Of a stretch of DNA of 64,000 nucleotides, positions 16,576 through 25,604 are shown in pieces. The DNA comes from Aquibacillus albus. Lineage in GTDB: Bacteria > Bacillota > Bacilli > Bacillales > Amphibacillaceae. A program made the translations under genes and the position numbers. Location: the NCBI RefSeq assembly GCF_016908325.1, contig NZ_JAFBDR010000002.1:62001-126000 (forward strand), written 5' to 3'. The notes beneath the pieces are model-generated. The model saw only the letters and a list, made by a program, of their open reading frames with translations. It had not been told where the DNA came from and did no database searches. Position 1 is the stretch's first letter; every line of letters begins with the position of its first letter.

Positions 16576-17406
16576 ATGTTGAGAGGATTGACTAGAGCTG
16601 GTTTAGGTAATTTAGAGAATGACAAGGAATTCATATCTTTAGCTGCATCATATGGGTTTCAATCTGTTGACTTGGATGCAAAAGGGTTAATTGATGCTTA
16701 TGGACTGGAAGCATCTAAGAAGTTATTGCTACAACAAAATATAGTAATCGGATCTACTAATCTTCCAGTTGAGTGGAGGCAAACAGATAAAGAGTTCCAA
16801 CAAGGGATTACTCATTTACCCGCCGCTGCCCAAGCTGCTGCAGAATTGGGCTGTACGAGTTGTTGCACTTATATTCTCCCTTCCACTGATTTTAAATCAG
16901 CAAGCTTTATGTCCGTTGTAGTTAAACGACTACGGATTTGTGCTGAAATTCTTGGGGCGTATGGAATTCGTTTGGGGTTAGAGTTTGTTGGGCCAGTGCA
17001 TTTGCGAACAGCGTGGAAAAACCCATTTATATGGACATTAGATGAAACATTAGAATTAATCGATGCTATTGGTGCTCCAAACGTTGGAATTTTGCTAGAT
17101 TCCTATCATTGGTATACGACAGGGTTAACGAATGCTGATATAGAAAAGTTAACAGTTAATCAAATCGTTCATGTTCATATCAATGACGCCCATGATATCC
17201 CGGTTGATGAACTGAAGGATAATGATAGATTATATCCCGGCGAAGGGGTTATCGATTTAGCTGGTTTTTTACGTAGTGTTAGACAAACAGGATATAATGG
17301 TGCAGTTGCCCAAGAGGTGTTAACTCCTGAACAGCCAACAGCAACGCCTGAAGAGCTAGTACAACGCTCGAAAGTCGGATTTGATCGTGTATTTAGAGAG
17401 TTGTAA
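16576..17406 (+). CDS. Xylose isomerase-like TIM-barrel protein (sugar phosphate isomerase/epimerase)
   Basis: The ATG at 16576 follows AGAAAGGATG. The 276-residue protein has the AP-endonuclease-2/xylose-isomerase-like barrel. Metal ligands are visible as LGLEFVGP (Glu), NVGILLDSYHWY (Asp/His), VHVHINDAHD (His) and the terminal VAQEVL (Glu). Close relatives act as sugar isomerases, epimerases or inosose dehydratases. It is divergent from a Gfo/Idh dehydrogenase and the two probably serve one sugar or polyol pathway. The dispersed repeat just before its ribosome site could affect translation. Confidence 0.82.
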   Translation: MLRGLTRAGLGNLENDKEFISLAASYGFQSVDLDAKGLIDAYGLEASKKLLLQQNIVIGSTNLPVEWRQTDKEFQQGITHLPAAAQAAAELGCTSCCTYILPSTDFKSASFMSVVVKRLRICAEILGAYGIRLGLEFVGPVHLRTAWKNPFIWTLDETLELIDAIGAPNVGILLDSYHWYTTGLTNADIEKLTVNQIVHVHINDAHDIPVDELKDNDRLYPGEGVIDLAGFLRSVRQTGYNGAVAQEVLTPEQPTATPEELVQRSKVGFDRVFREL

Positions 17407-17796
17407 AAAATTTATTAAAACAGTTGAAAAGTTTTCAAAGCTAGGTTTTCGTTGTTAGCATGTGTGAGGCGGTTGGAAACGGTTTATGTATGCAGTTATA
17501 ACAACAGCCTAACTTCATAACGTGCTCCAAGCTGTGGAAATAATGAACTTGCCACATGAGTAAGCGACTAAAGGATGATAACTACATTCAAAATGAGTAA
17601 CCGTTAACCATGGTTGTTGGTTCAGCGGTTACTTTTTCTCATTAGAAATAAGGGTACATTTGGAGGCTCCAACTCATATACCCCGAAGTATAAAAAACCA
17701 CACTTACACATTACAAAAATTAAGCCATTTTATTCAATAAAATCCAACTTTCCCCACCTGTGTACGCCTGTCGCGGACAAATGTCCACAAGAGGGG
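17407..17796. other. Intergenic region after the TIM-barrel gene
   Basis: It contains a terminator (17596-17638) about 190 bp after the stop, and one repeat (17761-17808). No frame with a ribosome site was seen. Confidence 0.5.
17596..17638 (+). terminator. Intrinsic terminator
   Basis: AGTAACCG / CGGTTACT stem with a long loop followed by TTTTTCTC. Confidence 0.6.
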
Positions 17797-17808
17797 TCAG
17801 ACCCCTTT
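17761..17808 (+). repeat. REP-like repeat, supplies stop codon of the histidine kinase gene
   Basis: TGTACGCCTGTCGC, GGACAAATGTCC, then GGGGTCAGACCCCTTT. On the minus strand its core gives GGG GTC TGA, the last codons of the kinase. Confidence 0.9.
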
Positions 17809-19545
17809 CGTTAGTGGAAGGGTGATTTTAAATGTTGTTCCTTTGGGTGAGCTTGAGAATAATTCGATTTTTCCTTGGTGATTTTCTATAATTTTTTGAA
17901 CAATTGATAATCCCAAGCCGGTGCCTGCCTCTTTATTCGTTAGAAATGGATCAAAGATTGTTTGCTGCAGATCTTCTGGAATACCTGAACCAGTATCTTG
18001 AATAAACAATTGATAAGTATCGTGTTTTACCCTGGAATAAATGCTAATCGTACCTTTCCCTTCCATCGCATCGCTACTATTTCGAATTAAATTGTACATC
18101 ACTTGTGTTATTTGCTTTGTATCTAGCATGACCGCAGTATTATCTAAATCCAAATGAAATTGAATCTTATCTGCATCAGAAGACTTTTTATAATAAGAAA
18201 CCATTTCTTCAATTACACCCTTTATAGAAGCCTCTTCTAATTTAAGCTCACCCGGTTTTGAAAGTAAAAGCATGTCTTCAACAATCATGTTAATGCGGTC
18301 AACCTCTTTCAACATAAATGGTAGATGAAATTTATTTTGTTCAGATTCGGGAAATGATTCTTTTATAAGCATTAAGAAGCCTTGGAGCACAGTCAGTGGA
18401 TTACGAATTTCATGTGCAGCCCCAGCCGATAACTCGCCAAGTAATGCTAACTTTTCTGATTGGTGCATCCGCTTTTCGAGTTCTTCTCTTTCTGTAACGG
18501 CAATAAAAAAATAAATTCTACCTATTATGTTGTCCATTTGATTTTTCAATTCCGATTGCGAAGCCAATAAAACCTCTTCTTTTGTCTTCGTTCTGTAAGA
18601 AGTTTTAACATTTTGAAATACCTTTTTTGTTTGCAAAAGATTCCAAAAGTCCCTATTATCCATTGTATGGTTACTAGGATTAGTCATGTTTTCTTTTACT
18701 TCCTCTTTACTTACGTTCAATAGGGTTACTGCAGAGGAATTCAGTGTAATATCGTTCGTTTTTTCATCTAAAGTAATTATTCCAACGGGTAAGGAATTCA
18801 GGATTTGTTCTCTATATTTCTGATCACTGGATACCTTTTCATATAAACGAAAGTACTTCTTGAAAATTAAAGAAAACATAATAATCATAACAGTAAATAA
18901 GGTGACACCGAAGAATGGATTTGACTCTAACAATAAAGCTAAAATAAATGCTATACCGAATGTGATCACGTAATTAGGAAGTGCTTCGATAAAGGCGTCT
19001 TTTATCAAGGGGCGGACGTTAATGGACAAAGATATCCAAAGGTATAAACCAATTAAAAAAATATTAATGAAGAAATAACCGACTAAAGATATGATGTAAT
19101 AAACTGTACTACCCAAGTGAATATAGCCGATTTCCCCACCTGTAAAAGTAAACAGATAATAGGCGCCACTTATCATTAAAACGAAAGCAGCAAAATTAAA
19201 ACTTTGGTTCCACCAATTAGCTCTTCGCTGCTTCCAATCATCAAAGAGACTACTAAAAAATAATAGAAATAGTGTGATTTCTAATCCAACAATAAAAGTA
19301 GAAGCTATATAAATGGATGAATCCATAGAGAGAGAGTTTTTTCCATCTGGAGGAAGGATAATCCTAAAGCGGTTGGAAAGTATACAAGCAACTATTAATA
19401 AAATAACAAGTATCCAACCGAAAACACTTGATATTCGTTGAAACGTTGCCGAAAAAACATCATGCCAAAAAAACAAACTTATCCCTGTCACAGATGTAGC
19501 TATAAAATATACCTTGGTACCTTTTAAAAATGGAATTTTTTTCAA
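17797..19545 (-). CDS. Membrane sensor histidine kinase (sporulation-kinase type), orphan
   Basis: The frame starts with TTG at 19545 after AAAGAGTGAT. The 582-residue protein has six to eight membrane helices in the first 240 residues, a PAS-like region (about 250-350), a HisKA domain with the phospho-acceptor His in GAAHEIRNPL, and a HATPase domain with NLIRNSSDAME (N box), DTGSGIP (G1) and GTGLGLSIV (G2). No response regulator is adjacent. Many-helix sensors with a PAS and orphan kinase core resemble KinB-type kinases feeding the sporulation phosphorelay, but the signal cannot be read. The final KGV and TGA come from a dispersed repeat. Confidence 0.85.
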   Translation of the reverse strand: MKKIPFLKGTKVYFIATSVTGISLFFWHDVFSATFQRISSVFGWILVILLIVACILSNRFRIILPPDGKNSLSMDSSIYIASTFIVGLEITLFLLFFSSLFDDWKQRRANWWNQSFNFAAFVLMISGAYYLFTFTGGEIGYIHLGSTVYYIISLVGYFFINIFLIGLYLWISLSINVRPLIKDAFIEALPNYVITFGIAFILALLLESNPFFGVTLFTVMIIMFSLIFKKYFRLYEKVSSDQKYREQILNSLPVGIITLDEKTNDITLNSSAVTLLNVSKEEVKENMTNPSNHTMDNRDFWNLLQTKKVFQNVKTSYRTKTKEEVLLASQSELKNQMDNIIGRIYFFIAVTEREELEKRMHQSEKLALLGELSAGAAHEIRNPLTVLQGFLMLIKESFPESEQNKFHLPFMLKEVDRINMIVEDMLLLSKPGELKLEEASIKGVIEEMVSYYKKSSDADKIQFHLDLDNTAVMLDTKQITQVMYNLIRNSSDAMEGKGTISIYSRVKHDTYQLFIQDTGSGIPEDLQQTIFDPFLTNKEAGTGLGLSIVQKIIENHQGKIELFSSSPKGTTFKITLPLTKGV

Positions 19546-19722
19546 AAAAGATCACTCTTTAAGTTGATTTTTCGCAATTCACATTAGTTCCCCTAGTACA
19601 TGTAGAAAATGAATTGCCTCAATCATCATACAACATAATTTTACATTTTTCTACACAGTGTACATTTGAATTTTTGGTAATCACGCATAGTTGTTGAAAT
19701 AATTTGTTAAATTTAACCAGTT

Positions 19723-19768
19723 TGTCCACACACCACGGACAAATGTCCATAAAGGGGGTCAGACCCCT
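19723..19768 (+). repeat. REP-like repeat, main subtype
   Basis: TGTCCACACACCAC, GGACAAATGTCC, then GGGGGTCAGACCCC. It ends 22 bp beyond the stop codon of the minus-strand hydrolase gene. Confidence 0.9.
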
Positions 19769-19789
19769 CACAAAAGGGCAGTCCCTTTC

Positions 19790-20692
19790 TCACAGCCACT
19801 TCCTCAAAAACTTTTTCGCTTCGTATCTCATTTCTTCGGTTTCCAAGTGCCCGGTATTATACCTTTTTAGCTCCCATGCTTCTGGTATGCCTTCTTTTTC
19901 ATATTGTGTTTTTAATGATTGATCGATGATATCAAGTCCTTTCGTTGGAGTCAGCAGGTCATGATTTCCAGCAAGACTTAAATGGGCGCGAGGTGTGATT
20001 AGTGCATTTATTTCCGAAGTAGTAAAGTGCTTTAGTAAGCTTGGGACATAATAATAAATACCATGATGATCCAATCCTCTTTGCTCAATTAAACTATGAT
20101 AATCACATAACCCACAGATATCTACACACACTTTTATACGAGGTTCTAATGCGCTTACCCACCAAGACATCGTGCTTCCCATCGACATTCCGATCGTACC
20201 AATGCGATTTGCATCAACGTCGGGGCGGCTAACTAAATAATCAACGGCTCGTAAACTATCATAGACCATCTTTCCCCATAATACTTCCCCATTCCACAGC
20301 ATCTCTTTGAAAAGTTCACTCTCCGTTTTTCCCCTTCTACTACCAAATCCCCATGCCTCAATGGCCAGGACTGCATAACCCATATTTGTCAGTTCCTCTG
20401 CATACGGAGGGTTTTGCATGTAAGTATTTCCTTTAATCAACTCATCTTTCCCAAGTTCATACTTCCCACCGTGGGAGTGATTAAATAAGATAGTTGGAAA
20501 AGATTCTTGCCCCTTTAACGGACGAACGAAGTAAGCAGGTACCGGATCCACACCATTTAAATCAAGCACCCACTTCTCCAGTATATAGTTGTGATGTTCT
20601 TCTTCTCCTATACATTTTGACGAAATGGACTGTGATTTCGGTGGCAAATCACCAAGTAATTGATACAGCTCTTCCCGACGTTTATCTTTCAT
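19790..20692 (-). CDS. Alpha/beta hydrolase (dienelactone hydrolase / acetyl-xylan esterase type)
   Basis: The ATG at 20692 follows AAAGGGAGGC. The 300-residue protein has the nucleophile elbow GMSMGS, a probable acid residue in AGNHDLLTP and the catalytic His in NTGHLE, with an oxyanion segment FNHSHGG. The length and the HSHGG motif fit family members that cleave acyl esters of sugars or small lactones. It has no signal peptide and should be cytoplasmic. Substrate unknown. It is followed downstream by a repeat and preceded by a region with a partial repeat. Confidence 0.82.
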   Translation of the reverse strand: MKDKRREELYQLLGDLPPKSQSISSKCIGEEEHHNYILEKWVLDLNGVDPVPAYFVRPLKGQESFPTILFNHSHGGKYELGKDELIKGNTYMQNPPYAEELTNMGYAVLAIEAWGFGSRRGKTESELFKEMLWNGEVLWGKMVYDSLRAVDYLVSRPDVDANRIGTIGMSMGSTMSWWVSALEPRIKVCVDICGLCDYHSLIEQRGLDHHGIYYYVPSLLKHFTTSEINALITPRAHLSLAGNHDLLTPTKGLDIIDQSLKTQYEKEGIPEAWELKRYNTGHLETEEMRYEAKKFLRKWL

Positions 20693-20846
20693 TAAATATG
20701 CCTCCCTTTTTGTGTTTGAAAACACTTAAAAAACCATTCCCCAATAAGCGATAAGGATTACCTTAAGTTTCCATATAAAGCAATGAATACAACTATATTT
20801 TAATACTAGTAATTAATCCAAACAATTAATTTGATTGCGCTTTCAT

Positions 20847-20870
20847 ATGTAGAGGGGGTCAGACCCCTTT
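20847..20870 (+). repeat. Half REP-like repeat (core only)
   Basis: ATGTAGAGG followed by GGGTCAGACCCCTTTCG; the left hairpin is absent. Confidence 0.7.
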
Positions 20871-20899
20871 CGACAAAATTCGAGCTAGGGAGCCAATTG

Positions 20900-20935
20900 G
20901 TAAAATAAAATACCGAGTGCAACAACCACTCGGTA
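20900..20935 (-). terminator. Intrinsic terminator of the fructose PTS gene
   Basis: On the minus strand ACCGAGTG / CACTCGGT is followed by ATTTTATTTT. A full repeat (20952-21010) lies between this terminator and the stop codon of the gene. Confidence 0.65.
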
Positions 20936-20951
20936 CAAGTAACTCGTTCAT

Positions 20952-21010
20952 TGTCCTCCCATCGCGGACAAATCCTATAAAATGTCCACAAAGGGGGTCA
21001 GACCCCTTTT
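20952..21010 (+). repeat. REP-like repeat, CCTATAAAA subtype, flush with fruA stop
   Basis: TGTCCTCCCATCGC, GGACAAATCCTATAAAA, TGTCC, GGGGGTCAGACCCCTTTT. It touches the TAA stop of the PTS gene at 21011. It shares the extra AATCCTATAAAATGTCC block with the copy at 23455. Confidence 0.9.
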
Positions 21011-22957
21011 TTATATCTGTTCTAGCAATTGGTAGGCTTCTTCTTTTGTGTTTGCGGTGATTAGTTTTTCTCTGAATTCGTCGTCCATTAGTTTTCTGGA
21101 TAGCATTTGTAGGATTTTTAGGTGTGCGTCTCCTTCGCTTTTTTTCGGTACAGCTAGCATAAAGATTAATTTAGCATCTGTCCCATCTAAACTTTTCCAG
21201 TCTACGCCCTCTTTTTTAATACCAAAGGCAACAGTTGGTTTTTTAACAGCATCAGATTTGCCATGTGGAATTGCAATATTCATGCCAATGCCTGTAGTAC
21301 TCTCTTGTTCACGCTCAAGAATTGCCCCTTTAAAATCAGCTGCGGAATTCAATACGCCAGCCTTATCTAACTTTTCAATCAGCTCATCAATCACATCATC
21401 ACGTGTAGAGCCTGTTAAATCAGTATCAATCAGGTCTAAACTTGTGATGTCGGTAATATTATTTATGTCACTTTTTTCTTCCGTTGATGGGTTAGTTTCT
21501 TCCTCTAATACATTATTTTCTCTCGCGACAGATGGATCACCATCCATATCTACCGATTCCGTAGTTGGCTCGACATCTTTTTTCAATAATCTAATCATAA
21601 GTGCTGTTACAATTGCACCGATGATGATCGAGATAAAAAACATGATAACATTATCTACGGCTCCTAAAAGACCAACAATCGGACCTCCATGTGCGACTCT
21701 GTCACCAACACCGCTCAACATGGCGACAACGGATCCTGCCATCGACCCAACCATAATACTTGGAATCACGCGCAATGGATCCTGAGCAGCAAACGGAATG
21801 GCACCTTCCGTAATCCCGAAAAACCCCATTGTGATTGATGCTTTACCAGCCTCTCGCTGTGCACCTTCAAATTTTTTCTTAAACATAAATGTAGCTAATC
21901 CTAGACCAATTGGAGGAACCCCGATCGCAACTGCAACTGGTCCCATAATTTCATAGTTACCTTCGCCAATCATCGCTGCACCAAATAAAAATGCCACTTT
22001 GTTGACGGGTCCTCCCATGTCAAAGGCAATCATTGCTCCTAATATTAATGCTAATAATATCGAACTAGTTCCCTGCATACCAGCAAGCCAATTCGTTAAT
22101 CCTTCAAACACACCTGCTACAGGAGCACCAATCAGAAGTACAAATACAAAACCTACAAATAATGAAGCAAAAACCGGGATAATAATAATAGGCATGATTG
22201 GTTGTACCATTTTTGGCACCTTTATTTTTTTAATCCATAAGGCTGCATAACCAGCTAAGAACCCTGCAATTATTCCACCTAAAAATCCGGCACCAGCTTC
22301 ACTATTATAAAAGCTACCATTTACAGCAATAAAGCCACCAATCATACCAGGAGCAAGTCCAGGTCTATCAGCGATACTATAGGCAATAAAACCCGCTAGT
22401 ATTGGAACCATGAAAGAAAATGATGCCGCCCCAATGCTCTCTATCGTTTTCCAAAAAGAACCTTCAGGGATGGCAATTCCACCTGGACCAGGTTCGCCAC
22501 CAATCGTTAACGCGATAGCAATTAATAAACCACCAACAACAATAAATGGAATCATATAGGAAACACCATTCATCAGATGGCGGTAAACAGGATTTTGGTT
22601 ATCTTTTTGCGGTTTATTTGTGTCGCCCGTTTGCGTGTCAGCTTTATAAACGGGAACTTGGTCCGTTTGTACTTTTTGAATTAGCTCCTTTGGGTTACGG
22701 ATACCCTCTTGAACTCCGACAGCTATTAATTTCTTTCCAACAAAGCGGGATTTGTCAACGGTTCGATCGGCAGCAATGATCACGCCATCAGCTTCCTGAA
22801 TATCAACATCGGTAAACTCGTTTTCAACTCCAATAGAACCTTGTGTCTCTACCTTCATCTCAATCCCTAATTCGTCAGCAGCTTTTTGTAGATTTTCTGC
22901 TGCCATATATGTATGTGCTATACCATTAGGGCATGAAGTTATCGCTAAAAGTTTCAT
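21011..22957 (-). CDS. fruA: Fructose-family PTS transporter, domains IIB-IIC-IIA
   Basis: The ATG at 22957 follows GGAGGGAG. The 648-residue protein starts with IIB, with the phospho-Cys in SCPNGIAHT (Cys9). Next is a IIC domain with about nine membrane helices (roughly residues 130-470), then an acidic linker, then IIA with its phospho-His in IAIPHGKSD. It takes up and phosphorylates fructose or a related hexose. The B-C-A order differs from the A-B-C order of B. subtilis FruA. No fruK or fruR lies beside it, so the rest of the pathway is elsewhere or the sugar differs (for example a mannosyl-glycerate type). Confidence 0.85.
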   Translation of the reverse strand: MKLLAITSCPNGIAHTYMAAENLQKAADELGIEMKVETQGSIGVENEFTDVDIQEADGVIIAADRTVDKSRFVGKKLIAVGVQEGIRNPKELIQKVQTDQVPVYKADTQTGDTNKPQKDNQNPVYRHLMNGVSYMIPFIVVGGLLIAIALTIGGEPGPGGIAIPEGSFWKTIESIGAASFSFMVPILAGFIAYSIADRPGLAPGMIGGFIAVNGSFYNSEAGAGFLGGIIAGFLAGYAALWIKKIKVPKMVQPIMPIIIIPVFASLFVGFVFVLLIGAPVAGVFEGLTNWLAGMQGTSSILLALILGAMIAFDMGGPVNKVAFLFGAAMIGEGNYEIMGPVAVAIGVPPIGLGLATFMFKKKFEGAQREAGKASITMGFFGITEGAIPFAAQDPLRVIPSIMVGSMAGSVVAMLSGVGDRVAHGGPIVGLLGAVDNVIMFFISIIIGAIVTALMIRLLKKDVEPTTESVDMDGDPSVARENNVLEEETNPSTEEKSDINNITDITSLDLIDTDLTGSTRDDVIDELIEKLDKAGVLNSAADFKGAILEREQESTTGIGMNIAIPHGKSDAVKKPTVAFGIKKEGVDWKSLDGTDAKLIFMLAVPKKSEGDAHLKILQMLSRKLMDDEFREKLITANTKEEAYQLLEQI

Positions 22958-23174
22958 GATCTCCCTCCAATTTTAGTAAAAATTTTATTATAGTTTCTGC
23001 CGAGAATCTTTACATATACCTATTTCCTTACTAAATGGAGTAAAAAGTTTAGCCGGAGGAATTGGGGGCATCAAAATCATGGAGAAGAATACAATGTGGT
23101 TTGGAGCTAAGCGAAAAACAGTGCTCCGTGCGTCAGTGCAATTACTTGACTGCGGGAAGAATACTGCTGATTAG

Positions 23175-23358
23175 AAAAGCGAAAAGCGCCCGTCTAGCAA
23201 CGGACTGAAGCGCAGGAGATAAAGGAAAACGGTGAACGAAGTGAGTTAGGAAATTCGGCTATGTCGAATTGTTATCGTACGGGAGGTGAAGGAAGTCTCA
23301 CTAGTCGCCGAGCGCTCGGAGCTAGACATCGAAGCGCACAAATTTATACTTCCTTCAC
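23175..23358. repeat. Structured, GC-richer element, probably a second dispersed repeat family
   Basis: The block is clearly richer in G+C than its surroundings. It holds the palindrome CCGAGCGCTCGG (23308-23319) inside an 11-bp hairpin, GTGAAGGAAGT (23286-23296) with ACTTCCTTCAC (23348-23358), and a smaller AATTCG/CGAATT hairpin. It resembles GC-rich non-coding elements I associate with Bacillaceae intergenic regions, but only one copy is in this window. Confidence 0.45.
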
Positions 23359-23362
23359 GTGC

Positions 23363-23410
23363 AATAAAAAACATCCTCACTTCCTGTTTTGTTTCAGGAT
23401 GCAAGGATGT
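23363..23410 (-). terminator. Intrinsic terminator of the glutamate dehydrogenase gene
   Basis: On the minus strand ACATCCT pairs with AGGATGT, followed by TTTTTTATTG. A complete repeat lies between it and the gene's stop codon. Confidence 0.6.
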
Positions 23411-23454
23411 AATAACGTTCTATCGATTACGGAAGTCACAGAAACAAACCAAAA

Positions 23455-23510
23455 TGTCCTCCCACCGCGGACAAATCCTATAAAATGTCCACAAGCGGGG
23501 TCAGACCCCT
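23455..23510 (+). repeat. REP-like repeat, CCTATAAAA subtype
   Basis: TGTCCTCCCACCGC, GGACAAATCCTATAAAA, TGTCC, GGGGTCAGACCCC. It lies between the gdh stop codon (23541) and the gdh terminator. Confidence 0.9.
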
Positions 23511-23540
23511 CTATGAAAAGAGAGGTAGACTCTTCCGCCA

Positions 23541-24920
23541 CTAATATAGTTTCCCTTGGCGGTAGAGGATGGTGGATAGTTTCATGACGGCGTGGATATA
23601 GCAGTTTTGGCGTAATGGGAATGGGTCGCCGAAAAACTGTGGTAGGACTGTATCGAGTGTGTGTTTCATTTTATCAAATAGCAGGTTAAACACTTGTTCT
23701 TCGTCATAAAACTGTGTTTCTCGGCCTTGTAGCCATTCAAGATAGGACACAATAACCCCACCAGCGTTGGCAAGTATATCTGGAACAATAATGACGCCCT
23801 TCTCACTTAAAGTGGTATCCGCTTCTCTTGTTACAGGTGAGTTTGCACCCTCTACTAGAATCCGAGCCTTTATATCATCAACATTATCCTTATGAATTTG
23901 GTCTTCTAAAGCTGCTAAAAACAATACATCCACGTCAAGGGTTAGAAGATCATCCCGGTCATGGATAACAGCCTTAATCCCATTTTGTTCTAGGTCCTTT
24001 TCTGTAGTAGGTAAATCACCATTTTTTTCTGTAACGTATTTCACGAGAGCCGGTATATCTAATCCGTCCGAATTGTATAACGTAACGTTTCGGTCGCTGA
24101 CAGCAACGACTTTATTTTGCAGGTGGTCACAGTTATAGGCTTCGAGCGCAGCAACTGATCCTACATTTCCAAACCCTTGTACAGCAATAGTCAGTGGCCG
24201 TTCAGCATGGTCTAACGCTGTCTTTGAGAAAACATTTTCATTATTAGAAAACCACTTTTTTTGTTCTTTTATAAAATCATGGAACATATAGCGGAATGTA
24301 AAATAAACACCTTTACCAGTAGCTTCTCTGCGTCCTAATGATCCGCCGTTTACTACACTTTTTCCTGTAAAACTTCCTCTATACGGCATACCGGGATGAA
24401 TACTTTTATATTCTGCCATCATCCAGTCCATTTCTCGATCGCCCGTACCTACGTCAGGTGCCGGAATATCTTTGTCCGTTCCTAACACATCACTAAAATA
24501 TCGTACATACCTTTTACATATAGAGTGTAATTCCTTTATTTTAAATTCCCTTGGATTAATGACAACGCCACCTTTACCACCACCAAATGGAACTTCATGC
24601 AAGGCGTTCTTCAACGTCATTAGCGAAGCAAGATTAGTGACCTCATCCTCATTTACTGATTCGTGAAAACGGATCCCACCTTTATAGGGACCTAGTGTGT
24701 TATTGTGTTGGACCCGAAAAGCAGGGATGCGAACGACTTTTCCGTTTTCTAAAGCAATGCGCAAAAATGCTTTATGTACGTGATTTGGAGTTGATAGGAT
24801 AGAAACTAGCGACGTAAACGCCTGCTTTCTTGTTTGGCCTTGCAAGTCTGGTAAAAATGCCTCATCTTCCAATAAAGCGTCCAGGGATTGTTGGACAATA
24901 GTTCCTGTAGTACTACTCAT
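23541..24920 (-). CDS. Glu/Leu/Phe/Val dehydrogenase family, glutamate dehydrogenase-like
   Basis: I use the second ATG (24920) because GGGAGGAATGTTT spaces well to it. The 459-residue protein has substrate-binding Lys in GPYKGGIRFH, catalytic Lys in PFGGGKGGV, the conserved Asp in PAPDVGTG and the NAD(P) motif VQGFGNVG. It should interconvert glutamate and 2-oxoglutarate plus ammonia. It carries insertions compared with the usual 420-430 residues, for example the FIKEQKKWFSNNENVFSKTALDHAE region before the Rossmann fold. It is a single-gene unit. Confidence 0.88.
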   Translation of the reverse strand: MSSTTGTIVQQSLDALLEDEAFLPDLQGQTRKQAFTSLVSILSTPNHVHKAFLRIALENGKVVRIPAFRVQHNNTLGPYKGGIRFHESVNEDEVTNLASLMTLKNALHEVPFGGGKGGVVINPREFKIKELHSICKRYVRYFSDVLGTDKDIPAPDVGTGDREMDWMMAEYKSIHPGMPYRGSFTGKSVVNGGSLGRREATGKGVYFTFRYMFHDFIKEQKKWFSNNENVFSKTALDHAERPLTIAVQGFGNVGSVAALEAYNCDHLQNKVVAVSDRNVTLYNSDGLDIPALVKYVTEKNGDLPTTEKDLEQNGIKAVIHDRDDLLTLDVDVLFLAALEDQIHKDNVDDIKARILVEGANSPVTREADTTLSEKGVIIVPDILANAGGVIVSYLEWLQGRETQFYDEEQVFNLLFDKMKHTLDTVLPQFFGDPFPLRQNCYIHAVMKLSTILYRQGKLY

Positions 24921-25235
24921 AAACATTCCTCCCTTTTACTCTTTTAAAAAATAGTGTAACCAAAGTTCTAAGTATCCATCCACGTTTTAACTTTGATTAA
25001 TTTTTCAGCTTTTAATCGATGTAGTTATCATACTGATTTGCGTTACTTTTTCATACTGGAGTACGACAAATTATCACCACTAACACAAAAAGCGGTGATC
25101 TTCATTTTCATTCATATTTTGATCATGTTTTCTGATAGTCAATGTTTTCACATAATCGATGTCTAATTTTTTAAAAAATGAAACACCACTTACAGATTTA
25201 TTATATTTCAATACAACTCATCTTATTACTTTAAG

Positions 25236-25283
25236 TGTCCACCGTACGAGGACAAATGTCTTTTTTGGGGGTCAGACCCCTTT
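25236..25283 (+). repeat. REP-like repeat, T-rich subtype
   Basis: TGTCCACCGTACG, AGGACAAATGTC, T-run, GGGGGTCAGACCCC. Mid-intergenic, far from either neighbouring gene. Confidence 0.9.
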
Positions 25284-25531
25284 AAGATATTTAACAATTT
25301 GTTTACGACTAGTTTGAAAATGTAATATAACTTGTTAGTTTAATAGGGTGTCAATAGGGATTTTAACGTAATAAATTCCTCCATATCCATTTATTCCCAC
25401 AAAATATTTTTTTGGAATTTTTCTTATCCTATATTTTTCAAGATTTCATTGAATTGCTTTTTATATCGAACATCGATTGGTAATTACTCCCATAAATATT
25501 ACAAAAAACCCATGCTACAATTCACTTGTAG

Positions 25532-25566
25532 AAAAACGAGACAACCTCTCTCATCGTTTTTTTTTA
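25532..25566 (+). terminator. Terminator-like hairpin in the leader of the CAP-domain gene
   Basis: AAAAACGA / TCGTTTTT stem running into a long T-run, about 40 bp before the ATG and just after a TACAAT -10-like box (25515-25520). It could be an attenuator or simply end an upstream transcript. Confidence 0.45.
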
Positions 25567-25604
25567 ATTAAAATTCGATCATACTTAAAGGAGTGGACCA
25601 ATTT

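Larger units (their letters stand above)
20693..20951. other. Intergenic region with partial repeat and terminator
   Basis: It holds the promoter region of the hydrolase gene, a half repeat (20847-20870) and the terminator of the PTS gene (20900-20935). No coding frame. Confidence 0.5.
22958..23540. other. Intergenic region with structured non-coding element
   Basis: It contains the PTS promoter region, a GC-richer structured block (about 23175-23358), the gdh terminator (23363-23410) and one repeat (23455-23510). The plus-strand frames here have no ribosome site and are not real genes. Confidence 0.5.
24921..25604. other. Long intergenic region upstream of the CAP-domain gene
   Basis: It holds the gdh promoter region, one repeat (25236-25283) and a hairpin with T-run in the leader of the next gene (25532-25566). 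A weak hairpin ATCACC/GGTGAT lies at 25073-25099. No coding frame was recognised. Confidence 0.5.

Noticed and set aside
16421-17608. GTAACCGTTAAC at 16421 and 17597 as a shared operator
   Set aside because: The second copy is one arm of a terminator stem after the gene, so the 12-bp match is probably chance.
21048-21785. Plus-strand 245-codon frame inside the PTS gene
   Set aside because: Antisense of a well-supported PTS domain set; no start signal and low-complexity Ser/Ile composition.
20693-22957. Fructose operon with fruR and fruK
   Set aside because: Neighbouring genes are an alpha/beta hydrolase and glutamate dehydrogenase; no DeoR regulator or 1-phosphofructokinase is present.
23261-23587. 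Plus-strand frame of 108 codons between fruA and gdh
   Set aside because: It runs through the structured element, the gdh terminator and a dispersed repeat, so it is not coding.
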